A stretch of 64,000 bases of DNA, from the NCBI GenBank assembly GCA_902496845.1, contig CABVCJ010000001.1, positions 13,430 to 77,429 on the forward strand. Direction: 5' to 3'. Made by a program: the position numbers and the translations under genes. Numbering within the stretch: the first letter of the stretch is position 1; every line of letters starts with the position of its first letter. Below the pieces are notes generated by a model, which was not told where the DNA came from, ran no database searches, and was given only the letters and a program-made list of their open reading frames with translations. This document shows, piece after piece, positions 1 to 9,543 of the stretch. This DNA comes from an uncultured Collinsella sp. GTDB lineage: Bacteria; Actinomycetota; Coriobacteriia; Coriobacteriales; Coriobacteriaceae.

Positions 1-1
1 G

Positions 2-625
2 TCCTCGATTCCCAACGAGGGCAAGTCTACGGTTTCCATCAACCTTGCCCAGGCTATCGCCACCAGCGGCAAGAGCGTCCTGCTGGTCGAGGCTGATATG
101 CGTCGCAGATCCCTTGCCGATATGCTCGGCGTCCGCTCCCGCGGCGGACTCTATGCAGTCCTTTCCGAGCAGGTTTCTATTGACCAGGCGATTGTCGAGA
201 CGGGTCAGAAGAACTTCTACTTCCTCGATGCCGAGCCGCATATTCCCAATCCTGCCGACATCATCGTCTCTCACCGCTTTGCCAAGCTGGTAAAGGCACT
301 GTCCGCCAAGTTCCAGTACGTCATCTTTGATGCTCCCCCGGTCGGCACCTTCATCGATGCTGCCGAGATCGCAAGTCTGACCGACGGTGCGCTTTTTGTC
401 GTGCGTGAGGATTTCACCAAGCGCGAGGAGGCGCTCAACGCCATCGGTCAGCTTAAGAAGTCCGAGAAGGTCAAGCTCATCGGTACCGTTATGAACTACT
501 GCGAGACCGAGACCAGCGAGTACTACTACTCCTACTACACCAAGGACGGTAAGAAGGTGAAGAAGGGCTCCGACGATCAGGGGACTTCCAAAAAGGGCAT
601 CTTCACCAACCGAGCAAACGTTTAG
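2..625 (+). CDS. Capsule/exopolysaccharide tyrosine kinase, CpsD/CapB type (5' truncated by window edge)
   Basis: The reading frame is open from base 2, so the N-terminus lies outside the window. The first visible residues carry the P-loop SSIPNEGKST (A/S-x-x-P-x-E-G-K-S/T form of BY-kinases), followed by the Walker A' segment VLLVEADMRRRSL and the Walker B-like stretch YVIFDAPPVGT. The C-terminus has a tyrosine cluster (SEYYYSYYTKDGKK), the usual autophosphorylation tail of bacterial tyrosine kinases. The family controls polymer length and export at the membrane, together with a Wzz-like adaptor that would lie upstream, out of view. The cognate phosphatase follows 17 bp downstream. Family assignment is firm; the polymer is unknown. 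Confidence 0.9.
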   Translation, partial: SSIPNEGKSTVSINLAQAIATSGKSVLLVEADMRRRSLADMLGVRSRGGLYAVLSEQVSIDQAIVETGQKNFYFLDAEPHIPNPADIIVSHRFAKLVKALSAKFQYVIFDAPPVGTFIDAAEIASLTDGALFVVREDFTKREEALNAIGQLKKSEKVKLIGTVMNYCETETSEYYYSYYTKDGKKVKKGSDDQGTSKKGIFTNRANV

Positions 626-642
626 TTGATTAAGGCTGACCT

Positions 643-1293
643 ATGCGTGACATTCATTGCCATATCTTGCCGGGTGTAGACGACGGCGCCGCCGATCTCG
701 ATGAGAGCTTGGCGATGCTCGAGGCTGCCAAGCAGGCCGGTGTAACCAGAATCGTTTGCACCCCGCACTGTCGTGATCCCTATTTTGATTACGACAAGAT
801 GTGGGATGCCTTTGAGCTGCTGCGCGATAACGCTGACGGTTTTCCGCTCCAGATGGGCTTCGAGGTCAACCATCGAAAGCTCGTTGAGCTTGGTATCGAT
901 GCCGCGGAGCACTTGCATTTCGATGGAACCAATGAGTTCCTGCTTGAGCTTTCGACGCATGCCGATGCGTATGCGTTTAGAGAGTACGAGAACACGATTT
1001 ACGATTTGCAGTGCCGTGGCTACCAGGTGATCATCGCTCATCCTGAGCGCTATCGTGCGGTTCAAAAGGATGTAAGCGTGGCGGAGCGCCTGGTCGATAT
1101 GGGCTGCAAGCTGCAGGCTTCGGCGGACTTTATTGCCGGCGGTCGATTTGGTCGCGAGAAAAAGCCGGCACAGCGCCTGTTCGATCAGAACCTGTACAGC
1201 TTCATCGCGAGCGATGCCCATAACGTGGGTCATTACGACTGCCTGGCGAAGGCTCGCGCGAAGTTTAGCGTGCGCGGAGCTCATTTTCGCTAA
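643..1293 (+). CDS. PHP-family protein-tyrosine phosphatase, CpsB/YwqE type
   Basis: A 216-residue protein that opens with MRDIHCHILPGVDDGA, the metal-binding HxH motif of PHP-domain phosphatases. It continues with CTPHCRDPYF, a conserved Glu/His region (GFEVNHRKL, IIAHPERYR) and a C-terminal metal ligand motif (FIASDAHN). Size and motif order match CpsB/YwqE, the manganese-dependent phosphatases that remove phosphate from the tyrosine tail of the cognate BY-kinase. That kinase is encoded immediately upstream in the same orientation, so the two are very probably co-transcribed. Start chosen at the ATG directly before the HxH motif. Confidence 0.92.
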   Translation: MRDIHCHILPGVDDGAADLDESLAMLEAAKQAGVTRIVCTPHCRDPYFDYDKMWDAFELLRDNADGFPLQMGFEVNHRKLVELGIDAAEHLHFDGTNEFLLELSTHADAYAFREYENTIYDLQCRGYQVIIAHPERYRAVQKDVSVAERLVDMGCKLQASADFIAGGRFGREKKPAQRLFDQNLYSFIASDAHNVGHYDCLAKARAKFSVRGAHFR

Positions 1294-1332
1294 TATCTGT
1301 CCCTAACGTTCGCATTGAATGAAAGGGCAGCC

Positions 1333-1833
1333 ATGGATATCCAACTTAAGACGGGATGCTTTGATGACGCGGCGTTGGTGCGCCGCGTCGTTTTTATAGA
1401 CGAGCAGGGATACGAGAATGAGTTCGACGCTATCGACGAGGATCCAAACTGCATTCATGTGACGCTCTATGTAGACGGCGAGCTTGCCGGTTGCTCGCGC
1501 GTGTTTCCCGAAGAGCTTGAGCGCGTGGCTGACGCAGAGGCCCCGGTGTTGCCGGCATGCGACATGGACGAAGGCGTTGCGGCGGGGGAGACCTACATTA
1601 TGGGGCGCGTCGCCGTGCTGCCGGCTATGCGTCGTCGCGGACTGGCGAGTGCGATCGTCGAGGCCAGTGCTTCGTGTGCACGCGATGCCGGCGCTAAGCT
1701 TATTAAGCTGCATGCGCAGGAATACGTGTTGCCGCTCTATGCAAAGGCGGGCTACACGCAAATTGCCCCGGTAGATTACGAAGACGAGGGCCAGCCCCAT
1801 GTCTGGATGGCCAAGCGCGTAGATGGCAGATAG
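1333..1833 (+). CDS. GNAT-family N-acetyltransferase (ElaA/YjcF-like)
   Basis: 166 residues from the ATG at 1333, which has GAAAGGG 6 nt upstream; a TTG six codons earlier is less likely. The N-terminus (VRRVVFIDEQGYENEFD) matches the start of ElaA/YjcF-type GNAT proteins. The acetyl-CoA loop appears as MGRVAVLPAMRRRGLASAI (R/Q-x-x-G-x-G/A), and the C-terminal beta-bulge region as LPLYAKAGYTQI. The substrate cannot be read from sequence. It stands alone between the exopolysaccharide genes and htpG. Confidence 0.85.
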   Translation: MDIQLKTGCFDDAALVRRVVFIDEQGYENEFDAIDEDPNCIHVTLYVDGELAGCSRVFPEELERVADAEAPVLPACDMDEGVAAGETYIMGRVAVLPAMRRRGLASAIVEASASCARDAGAKLIKLHAQEYVLPLYAKAGYTQIAPVDYEDEGQPHVWMAKRVDGR

Positions 1834-1939
1834 GGACGTTCCTTTTCTGCCGGCAGTTGGGGACGCTCCTTGGCAATTGGCGCATCGGAGCGCTTAGACA
1901 TACAGTTTTTCGATTCCGTATGTATATATGCGCGCTAAT

Positions 1940-2028
1940 GGGTTATAAAATCTAAGTCTGAACATAGCAGGTCTGCGATTCGGCTCGGGCGACCGGGCCG
2001 TTTTTGCGGACGGGGGTAGCGCGAAAGG
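1940..2028 (+). promoter_or_regulatory. Probable htpG promoter and ribosome binding site
   Basis: The AT-rich stretch TTATAAAAT (about 1943-1951) is a good -10 candidate about 85 bp before htpG; no clear -35 was found. GAAAGGA at 2022-2028 is the ribosome binding site, 7 nt before the ATG. No HAIR or CIRCE element was recognised. Confidence 0.4.
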
Positions 2029-2035
2029 ACTGCAC

Positions 2036-4060
2036 ATGCGTCAATTTAAGACCGAGAGCAAAAAACTGCTCGACCTCATGATCAACTCCATCTACACCAA
2101 TAAGGAAATCTTCCTGCGCGAGCTTATCTCTAACGCGAGCGACGCCGTCGACAAGCTCAACTTTAAGAGCCTGCAGGACCCGAGTGTCAAGCTCGACCAG
2201 GGCGACCTGGCTATTCGCGTCTCCTTTGATAAAGACGCCCGCACCATTACCATCTCGGATAACGGCATTGGCATGACCGCCGAGGAGCTCGAGCGCAACC
2301 TGGGCACCATCGCCCATTCCGGCTCCGAGGAGTTTAAGACCGAGAACGCCGAGCAGCAGGGTTCGGATGTCGACATCATCGGCCAGTTTGGCGTGGGCTT
2401 CTACTCGGCTTTTATGGTCGCCAGCCACGTGAAGGTCGTGAGCCGCGCCTATGGCGAGGACACCGCTCACGTGTGGGAGTCTGATGGTCTTGAGGGTTAC
2501 ACCATCGAAGATGGCGAGCGCGCCGAGCACGGTACCGATGTCATCCTGACGCTGCGCGAGAACGAGAAGCTCGATGCCGACGGCGAGGCCGAGACCTACG
2601 ATCGCTTCCTGACCGAGTGGGGCCTCAAGAGCCTGATTCAGCAGTACAGCAACTATGTGCGCTACCCGATTCAGATGATGGTGTCCAAGAGCCGCCAGAA
2701 ACCCAAGCCCGAGGACGCCGGCGACGATTACAAGCCCGAGTATGAGGACTACCAGGAGCTCGAGACCATCAACTCCATGACGCCGATTTGGAAAAAGCGC
2801 AGCTCCGATGTTGAGCAGAAGGACTACGACGAGTTCTACAAGTCTACGTTCCACGACTTTGACGATCCTGCGCGCACCATCAGCTTCCATGCCGAGGGCA
2901 CGCTCGAGTACGACGCCCTGCTGTTTGTGCCGGGCCGCGCGCCGTTCGATCTGTACAGCAAGGACTACGAGAAGGGCCTGGCGCTCTACAGCTCAAACGT
3001 GCTGATTATGGAGAAGTGCGACGACCTGCTGCCCGACTACTACAACTTCGTGCGCGGTGTCGTGGACTCTGCCGACGTGACGCTCAATATTTCGCGTGAG
3101 ACGCTGCAGCAGAACCGTCAGCTCAAGGCCATTGCCAAGCGTGTCGAGAAGAAGATCACCGCCGATCTCGAGGATATGCGTGACAACGACCGTGAGGCCT
3201 ACGAGAAGTTCTTTGAGAACTTTGGCCGCGGTCTTAAGTACGGTATCTACTCGAGCTATGGCATGAAGGCCGATGAGCTCGCCGACCTGCTGCTGTTCTG
3301 GTCTGCCAAGGAACAGAAGATGATTACCCTGGCCGAGTATGCCAAGGGCATGCCCGAGGATCAGAAGGCCATCTACTACGCCGCCGGCGACTCGCGTGAG
3401 CGCCTGGCCAAGATGCCCGTGGTAAAGGGCGTGCTCGACCGCGGCTATGACGTGCTGCTGCTGACGCAGGATGTGGATGAGTTCACGTTCCAGGCTATGC
3501 GTGAGTACGTTGCTGCCGATATGCCCAAGATTTACGAGGACGATGCAGCTCGCGAGGCTGCCGAAAAGGCCGTGGCCGACGGTGCCGAGCCCGAGGTCGA
3601 GGATCGTCATCTGGAGCTCAAGAACGTTGCGACCGGTGATCTTGACCTGGCGACCGAGGACGAGAAGAAGGAGGCCGAGGACGCCACCAAGGAGAACGAG
3701 GACCTCTTTAGCGCTATGAAGGAGGCGCTCGGTGACAAGGTCGAGAAAGTTGCCGTCTCCGCGCGCCTGACCGATGCCCCCGCTTGCATCACCACCGAGG
3801 GCCCGCTTTCGCTCGAGATGGAGAAGGTGCTCCAGAAGGGACCCGAGGGCGCGCCCGACGGCATGCCCAAGAGCCAGCGCGTGCTCGAACTCAACGCCAA
3901 GCACCCGGTCTTTGACAAGCTGGTCGCTGCCCAGAAGGCAGGCGACGCCGACAAGATCAAGCAGTACTCCGGCTTGCTCTACGATCAGGCCCTGCTGGTC
4001 GAGGGCATCCTCCCCGAGGACCCCGTGGCCTTCGCGGCGGCTGTCTGCAACTTGATGTAG
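2036..4060 (+). CDS. htpG: Molecular chaperone HtpG (Hsp90)
   Basis: 674 residues. The N-terminal GHKL ATPase domain is complete: FLRELISNASDAVDKL (catalytic Glu and Asn), DNGIGMTAEEL, LGTIAHSGS and GQFGVGFYSAFMVA. The middle domain has the conserved NISRETLQQNR motif, and the C-terminal dimerisation domain follows. It is longer than E. coli HtpG (624 aa), mainly through an acidic, charged linker around residues 500-555 rich in E, D, K and A. Cytosolic, ATP-dependent chaperone for late folding of client proteins. Single gene with its own ribosome binding site. Confidence 0.97.
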   Translation: MRQFKTESKKLLDLMINSIYTNKEIFLRELISNASDAVDKLNFKSLQDPSVKLDQGDLAIRVSFDKDARTITISDNGIGMTAEELERNLGTIAHSGSEEFKTENAEQQGSDVDIIGQFGVGFYSAFMVASHVKVVSRAYGEDTAHVWESDGLEGYTIEDGERAEHGTDVILTLRENEKLDADGEAETYDRFLTEWGLKSLIQQYSNYVRYPIQMMVSKSRQKPKPEDAGDDYKPEYEDYQELETINSMTPIWKKRSSDVEQKDYDEFYKSTFHDFDDPARTISFHAEGTLEYDALLFVPGRAPFDLYSKDYEKGLALYSSNVLIMEKCDDLLPDYYNFVRGVVDSADVTLNISRETLQQNRQLKAIAKRVEKKITADLEDMRDNDREAYEKFFENFGRGLKYGIYSSYGMKADELADLLLFWSAKEQKMITLAEYAKGMPEDQKAIYYAAGDSRERLAKMPVVKGVLDRGYDVLLLTQDVDEFTFQAMREYVAADMPKIYEDDAAREAAEKAVADGAEPEVEDRHLELKNVATGDLDLATEDEKKEAEDATKENEDLFSAMKEALGDKVEKVAVSARLTDAPACITTEGPLSLEMEKVLQKGPEGAPDGMPKSQRVLELNAKHPVFDKLVAAQKAGDADKIKQYSGLLYDQALLVEGILPEDPVAFAAAVCNLM

Positions 4061-4090
4061 TTCGGGGATACGGCACCGTAGCTAGATTAG

Positions 4091-4160
4091 AACGAGAGTG
4101 GATAATCTCCCACTTTTGGCTCGAATGCGGGCTTGAAGTGGGAGATTTTCCACTCTCGTT
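4091..4160. repeat. Large intergenic inverted repeat (25-bp arms)
   Basis: Arms at 4091-4115 and 4136-4160 are complementary over 25 bases with one mismatch, around a 20-base loop. It lies 30 bp after the htpG stop. A T-rich stretch follows, but there is no clean U-tract. It belongs with the other large hairpins in this window. Confidence 0.8.
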
Positions 4161-4169
4161 TCCTTTTGA

Positions 4170-4196
4170 ATGATCCCTTCGTCCCCAAGGGATCAT
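4170..4196. repeat. Small palindrome with ATGATCCCTT arms
   Basis: Arms 4170-4179 and 4187-4196 are perfect complements around CGTCCCC. The sequence TGATCCC...CGTCCCCAAGGGATCA recurs in longer form at 12620-12650, so this is a short member of a dispersed palindromic repeat. Confidence 0.7.
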
Positions 4197-4335
4197 TTAT
4201 TTGTGCGGGTTGTGGTTTTGTGACCTGCTGAAATTTAAGATACTGTACATCTGTACGCTAACTCATCTTCGTAGTATATTGCTACCCGCAAAACTCAGCA
4301 CCATTGTGCTTTGAGACGTTAAAGCGCCTACTACA

Positions 4336-7152
4336 ATGGTTGTCGATAGTACGATTCGATTCAACGACAGGATGGATGGTCCAAGCGTGAGTCTCGGCAG
4401 CAAACTATCCAACGCAAAGGTCTCCTTTGCGATATTCAAGCGCGACATTAAGCGACTGCTTGTGAACCCCGTCGCCTTGGTGGTTACCCTTGGCGTGTGC
4501 GTTATTCCCTCGCTGTATGCCTGGTACAACATCGTGGCCAACTGGGATCCGTACGGAAACACCCAGGGCATCAAGATTGCCATCGCCAACAACGATCGGG
4601 GCACCCAAAACGACCTGGTGGGCGAGCTCAACGCGGGCGATCAGGTCGTCGATCAGCTCAAGGAGAACGATCAGCTGGGCTGGACCTTCGTCGATTCTGC
4701 GGCCGATGCCAAAGAGGGCGTCGAGAGCGGTGAGTACTATGCGGCCATCGTAGTCCCCAAGAACTTCTCGGATAACCTGGTTTCGATGCTCGACGGCAAC
4801 TACCATCAGCCCAAGCTTACGTACTACGTCAATGAGAAGAAGAGCGCTATTGCGCCCAAGGTTACCGACACCGGTGCAAACACCATCGAGGAGCAGATCA
4901 ACTCGGAATTTGTCTCCACGGTGGGCGAGACCGTTGCCAGTATTGCCAAGGATGCCGGAGTCGATTTAAAGGACAAGGCAACCCAGACTCAGGATTCGTT
5001 GGCCGGTTCGGTATCAGAGGCTTCCGATACGTTGGGCGAAGTGCGTGATTCGATTGGCGACATGAATGCCGCCATCGATAAGACGAGTGGTTCCATTGCC
5101 TCGGCAGATGCGGCACTTGCCGGTCTGCAGGGTCAGGCGCCGTCGCTGACGCAGGCGATCTCCCAGGGCAATGACCTGCTGGGCGAGGCTCGCGCCACGG
5201 CGGGCAACTCTGTCGCCTCGCTCTCCAAGGCGCTCTCGGAAGGCAGCCTTGCGCTCACCAAGACGTCAGCCTCCGCAAACGCTGCGATTGGCAAGCTGAC
5301 GGGCACGGTCGCATCTACGACTACCCGTATCGACAACTCGCTTGAGTCTCTCCAAGCGACGATCGACCACAATGAGGCCGTTATCGGGCACTTGGAAATT
5401 CTCGTCAATGACACGTCGACAGGTTCCAAGGAAATTGACGCGCGCATTGTATCGATCATCGATTTGCTCCGCGAGCAGAATGAAAAGCTTCAGAGCATCA
5501 AGGACGGTCTGTCTGCGCAGTCGAGCGCCATGGCGAATGACGCCGCGGCTGTCTCGGGTGCCAGCGACGCTATCAATAACGCAATTCAGACCGGTGCGAC
5601 CAACCTTGGCCAGGCCCAGACGGACCTGGGTCAAAACGCGCTGCCGAAGGTCTCGAGCGCACTTGATTCGTTTGCCGCCGTCTCGGGTGATCTGACGGGA
5701 ATCGTGTCTGGCCTCACGCCTACTATTGCAAGTGCGCGCGGTACACTTTCGCAACTCAACGCCACGCTCGGTCAGGCCAAGACCACGCTGTCCCAGACCG
5801 ATGCCTCGCTTGCCAAGGTCCAGGACAAGCTCGCAACCGCCGCCAACGACATCGCGGCGCTACAGACCTCCGAGTCCATGGGCGAGCTGGCCGGCCTGAT
5901 GGGCGTCGACGTCGATGATGTTGCAGACTTCATGGCATCTCCGGTCGAGCTGACCTCAAAGTCAATTTACCCGGTCAAGAGCTTTGGTTCGGGCATTGCC
6001 CCGTTCTATACCAATCTGGCGCTGTGGGTGGGCGGCTACGTGCTTATCGCCATCTACAAGCTCGAGGTCGACCGCGAAGGCATCGGCAGCTTTACCGCGC
6101 GTCAGGGCTACTTTGGCCGCTGGTTGCTCCTGGTGATCCTGGGCGCGTTGCAGGCCATCATCGTTACGGTAGGTGATCTGGTGATCGGCGTACAGTGCGT
6201 CAGCCCGCTGCTGTTCGTGCTGGGCGGCATTGCCATCTCGTTCACCTACGTCAATATCATCTATGCGCTGTCCACCACGTTTAAGCACATCGGCAAGGCT
6301 ATCGGCGTCATTCTGGTTATCGTGCAGATCCCGGGTTCGTCGGGCATGTACCCCATCGAGATGATGCCAGGCTTCTTCCAGTGGCTGCACCCGCTGCTGC
6401 CCTTTACCTACGGCATCAATCTGCTGCGCGAGACGGTCGGCGGCATGTATTCGTTCAACTACCTGTTTAACCTGTGCATTCTGGGCGTGTTCTTGATCGT
6501 GGCGCTCTTTATCGGTCTGCAGCTGCGTCCGCTGCTGCTCAACCTTAACCTGCTCTTTGATAAACAGCTTTCCACGACGGGTCTGATGATCTGCGAGTCT
6601 AATGACCTGCCGCGTCAGCGCTATTCGCTGCGCACGGCCATGCGTGTCATGCTCGATTCCGATTCGTACCGTCGCGAACTGCTCGATCATGCGGTCGCCT
6701 TTGAACATCGCTACCCGTACTACATCAAGGGCGGTTTTGCCGCCGTGGTGGGCGTTCAGGTCCTGCTCTTTGTCCTGTCGACGGTTCTCGATATCGACAA
6801 TAACGGCAAGATCATCCTGCTTGTCATTTGGATCATCTCGGTTATTGCCATCTGCGGCTGGCTTATCAATATCGAATATATCCGCGCGAGCCTCAATACC
6901 CAGATGCGCATCTCGGCGCTTTCGGATGAGGACCTGCGTCGCGAGATGCGCGAGCACACGGCCGCCATTCCTGCCGCCCGCCACATGTTTGGCCTCAACG
7001 CCAGCGAGCGTGGTGCCAAGGGCGGCGATCAGTCCACGGGCCGCTTGCCGCATATCGGCTCGCACCATAAATCTCAGGGCAGCGACAGCACAGCCACAAA
7101 TGATGGAGATACCACCGCGCTTGGCAAGCACTCCAAAGGAGGTGAGGCATAA
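4336..7152 (+). CDS. YhgE/Pip-family ABC-2-like membrane protein, long paralogue
   Basis: 938 residues from the ATG at 4336. A GTG at 4387 preceded by a GGATGG-type site is an alternative start, because the ATG has a poor ribosome binding site. One N-terminal membrane helix (about 42-62, then SLYAWYNIVANWDPYGN, the YhgE/Pip signature) is followed by an extracytoplasmic region of over 400 residues rich in A, S, T, Q and L with coiled-coil character (about 170-530). Then come six or so membrane helices of ABC-2 permease type (about 555-740). Residues 740-880 add two more helices, and the tail is hydrophilic. The family includes phage-infection protein Pip and YueB/YhgE. No ATPase partner is visible. 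Translationally linked to the shorter paralogue that follows. Confidence 0.85.
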   Translation: MVVDSTIRFNDRMDGPSVSLGSKLSNAKVSFAIFKRDIKRLLVNPVALVVTLGVCVIPSLYAWYNIVANWDPYGNTQGIKIAIANNDRGTQNDLVGELNAGDQVVDQLKENDQLGWTFVDSAADAKEGVESGEYYAAIVVPKNFSDNLVSMLDGNYHQPKLTYYVNEKKSAIAPKVTDTGANTIEEQINSEFVSTVGETVASIAKDAGVDLKDKATQTQDSLAGSVSEASDTLGEVRDSIGDMNAAIDKTSGSIASADAALAGLQGQAPSLTQAISQGNDLLGEARATAGNSVASLSKALSEGSLALTKTSASANAAIGKLTGTVASTTTRIDNSLESLQATIDHNEAVIGHLEILVNDTSTGSKEIDARIVSIIDLLREQNEKLQSIKDGLSAQSSAMANDAAAVSGASDAINNAIQTGATNLGQAQTDLGQNALPKVSSALDSFAAVSGDLTGIVSGLTPTIASARGTLSQLNATLGQAKTTLSQTDASLAKVQDKLATAANDIAALQTSESMGELAGLMGVDVDDVADFMASPVELTSKSIYPVKSFGSGIAPFYTNLALWVGGYVLIAIYKLEVDREGIGSFTARQGYFGRWLLLVILGALQAIIVTVGDLVIGVQCVSPLLFVLGGIAISFTYVNIIYALSTTFKHIGKAIGVILVIVQIPGSSGMYPIEMMPGFFQWLHPLLPFTYGINLLRETVGGMYSFNYLFNLCILGVFLIVALFIGLQLRPLLLNLNLLFDKQLSTTGLMICESNDLPRQRYSLRTAMRVMLDSDSYRRELLDHAVAFEHRYPYYIKGGFAAVVGVQVLLFVLSTVLDIDNNGKIILLVIWIISVIAICGWLINIEYIRASLNTQMRISALSDEDLRREMREHTAAIPAARHMFGLNASERGAKGGDQSTGRLPHIGSHHKSQGSDSTATNDGDTTALGKHSKGGEA

Positions 7153-9342
7153 ATGAAGAACATCCTGCATCTGTTTAGGCGCGATGTCCAAAACGTGTCT
7201 CGCTCCGTGATCGGCTTGATTGTCGTGATGGGCCTCATTATCGTGCCGTGTCTGTACGCGTGGTTTAACATCGCCGGCAGCTGGGATCCGTACGGCAACA
7301 CCGGCAATCTTAAGATCGCCGTGGTCAACACCGATGAGGGTTACGAGAGCGATCTGATTCCCGTCGAGGTTAACGTGGGCGAAAACGTGACCGCCACCCT
7401 ACGCGGCAACGAGAGCTTCGATTGGGTTGTGCTTAACGATCGCGAAAAGGCTATCGAGGGCGTTAAGTCGGGCGCGTACTATGCTGCCGTCGTTATCCCC
7501 AAAACGTTTAGCGCTGACATGATGACGCTTTTCTCGACCGACGTGAAACACGCCGATATCGAGTTTTACGAGAACCAGAAGGCCAACGCCATCGCGCAGA
7601 TCGTGACCGAGAAGGGTTCGAGCGCCGTTCAGAACCAGGTTAACGAATCTTTTACCGAGACCATTACGAGCATCGGTCTTAAGACGGTGTCCAGCCTGCT
7701 CGATTACATGAGCACCGACCAGGTCAGCAACTTTATCGCCAACCTGTCCTCGACGCTCGGCGATTCGATTGAGGACCTGCAAGACGTTCAGGCTAATGCT
7801 TCGTCGCTGGCGGGCATTTTGAGCTCTACGTCCGATTCGTTGACGTCGGCGAGCGGTATGCTCCAGCAGACGGGTACGGTCGATGAGTCGACCAAGCGGT
7901 TGATGGAGCATGCCAAGAGCGGCATGAGCGATTCCAAAGAAGCGCTGAAGGCCGCCAACGACGCCATCAACGCCGCGATTGACGGAAGCGCTGGCTCGTT
8001 CGACAACGTGTCCGCCGAGCTTGCGAAGGCATTCGATGCCGCGAATCAGCATGTTGACCTTACGGTGTCTCAGCTCAACGATGCCGCGGCGGCGCTCAAT
8101 ACACGTGCCGACGATATCGACGCCACGGCCGACCAGCTCCGCAGCTTTGCCGATCAGGTGACTGACGAAAAACTCCAGGACAGCCTCAAGTCTGTGGCAA
8201 CATCGCTGAGCAGGATTGCTGTGGAGTATCGCAACAACGCCAAGGACTTGACGGCCACCGCGAAGTCTCTCTCTGACAGCATGGCAGAGGTTAATAAGTC
8301 GCGTGCCGAGGTCGATCAGGCAATCGCGGATGCCAAGGCTGGTATCTCGGGCGCCAAGACTGACTACGACTCTACGTTTTCGGCCAAGGCAAAGGAGCTC
8401 AAGAAGACCATCTCGGGCGTTTTGGATTCGCTGAACGGTATTTCGAACGATCTGGATAGTGCTGTTGCTGGCCTGACCGACGCATCCGGTTCGCTGGCAA
8501 AGGGCCTCTCCAAGGCTGCAAAGCTGGTCAACAAGGCTTCTGATCAGCTGGGCGAGGCGTCGGACAAGATCAGTGCCTTTAAGGACGAGCTCGACGGCGC
8601 CCTTATGTCGGACGATCTGGCCACGATCAAGACGATGATTGGCAATGATCCCGAGGGTTTGGCCGTGTCGCTTTCCGGTCCCGTCGCGCTCGATCGCAAG
8701 CCGGTCTATCCGATCCGCAACTACGGCTCGGCCATGGCGCCGTTCTACACGATTCTGTCGCTCTGGGTCGGCTCGATCGTGCTGGCGGCCATGATGAAGG
8801 TGTCGGTTGACGACGAACTCATCAATGAGTTAATCCCCGTGCGCTTGCACGAGATCTACCTGGGCCGCTACCTGTTCTTTGGCGGTCTGGCCCTGCTGCA
8901 GGCAACGCTCGTGTGCGCGGGCGACATCCTGTTCTTTGGCATTCAGTGCGACAACCCGCTGCAGTTTGTGCTGGCGGGCTGGGTCGCGAGTCTCGTGTTC
9001 TCCAATATCGTCTACACGCTTACGGTTTCGTTTGGCGATATCGGCAAGGCTTTGGCCGTTGTGCTGCTGGTCATGCAGGTCGGCGGTTCGGGCGGTACGT
9101 TCCCCATCGAGATGACCGGCCCTGTGTTCCAGGCGATCTATCCGTTCCTGCCGTTTACCCATGGCATTAACGCCATGCATGCCGCCATGGCTGGCGCCTA
9201 CCATATGGAGTACTGGGTTGAGCTGGGCATTCTGGCGAGCTATCTGATTCCGTCGCTGGCCCTGGGCGTCGTCTTCCGCCGTCCGGTCATTAAAGCCAAC
9301 GACTGGATCATCGAAAAGCTGGAATCAACTAAGTTGATCTAG
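7153..9342 (+). CDS. YhgE/Pip-family ABC-2-like membrane protein, short paralogue
   Basis: 729 residues. The ATG directly abuts the TAA of the preceding paralogue, with AAAGGAGGT 9 nt upstream inside it, so the two are translationally coupled. It has the same architecture: N-terminal helix, the signature LYAWFNIAGSWDPYGN, a long Ala/Ser/Lys/Asp-rich coiled-coil ectodomain (about 150-480), and a C-terminal six-helix permease region beginning at AMAPFYTILSLWVG. It lacks the extra C-terminal 150 residues of its neighbour. The pair may form a heterodimer, as ABC-2 permeases do. A role in export or cell-surface assembly is inferred from the family. Confidence 0.87.
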   Translation: MKNILHLFRRDVQNVSRSVIGLIVVMGLIIVPCLYAWFNIAGSWDPYGNTGNLKIAVVNTDEGYESDLIPVEVNVGENVTATLRGNESFDWVVLNDREKAIEGVKSGAYYAAVVIPKTFSADMMTLFSTDVKHADIEFYENQKANAIAQIVTEKGSSAVQNQVNESFTETITSIGLKTVSSLLDYMSTDQVSNFIANLSSTLGDSIEDLQDVQANASSLAGILSSTSDSLTSASGMLQQTGTVDESTKRLMEHAKSGMSDSKEALKAANDAINAAIDGSAGSFDNVSAELAKAFDAANQHVDLTVSQLNDAAAALNTRADDIDATADQLRSFADQVTDEKLQDSLKSVATSLSRIAVEYRNNAKDLTATAKSLSDSMAEVNKSRAEVDQAIADAKAGISGAKTDYDSTFSAKAKELKKTISGVLDSLNGISNDLDSAVAGLTDASGSLAKGLSKAAKLVNKASDQLGEASDKISAFKDELDGALMSDDLATIKTMIGNDPEGLAVSLSGPVALDRKPVYPIRNYGSAMAPFYTILSLWVGSIVLAAMMKVSVDDELINELIPVRLHEIYLGRYLFFGGLALLQATLVCAGDILFFGIQCDNPLQFVLAGWVASLVFSNIVYTLTVSFGDIGKALAVVLLVMQVGGSGGTFPIEMTGPVFQAIYPFLPFTHGINAMHAAMAGAYHMEYWVELGILASYLIPSLALGVVFRRPVIKANDWIIEKLESTKLI

Positions 9343-9543
9343 TTCAGCCACGTAAACGCCGTCGGAACATCGAGATCTTCCAACCCGATGCTTTAGCGTA
9401 GTGAATTGCACGGGCTGCTTGGTTGTTGCTACAGTAGCGGGGCGTGCCGGGGGTCCGGTGCGCCCTGTTTTTATTTGACCATGAGGCGGCACGCAGCCAT
9501 ACGCGTGCGGACACCACGCCCAGATTGAGTGTGAGGATGTTCC

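Noticed and set aside
1832..1872. Direct repeat GGGACGTTCCTT / GGGACGCTCCTT before htpG
   Set aside because: Short, GC-rich and only two copies. It may be a trace of a dispersed repeat but is not strong enough to call an operator.
4336..9342. Prophage suggestion from the name phage infection protein
   Set aside because: YhgE/Pip proteins are host membrane proteins. No integrase, capsid, terminase or lysis gene is in the window.
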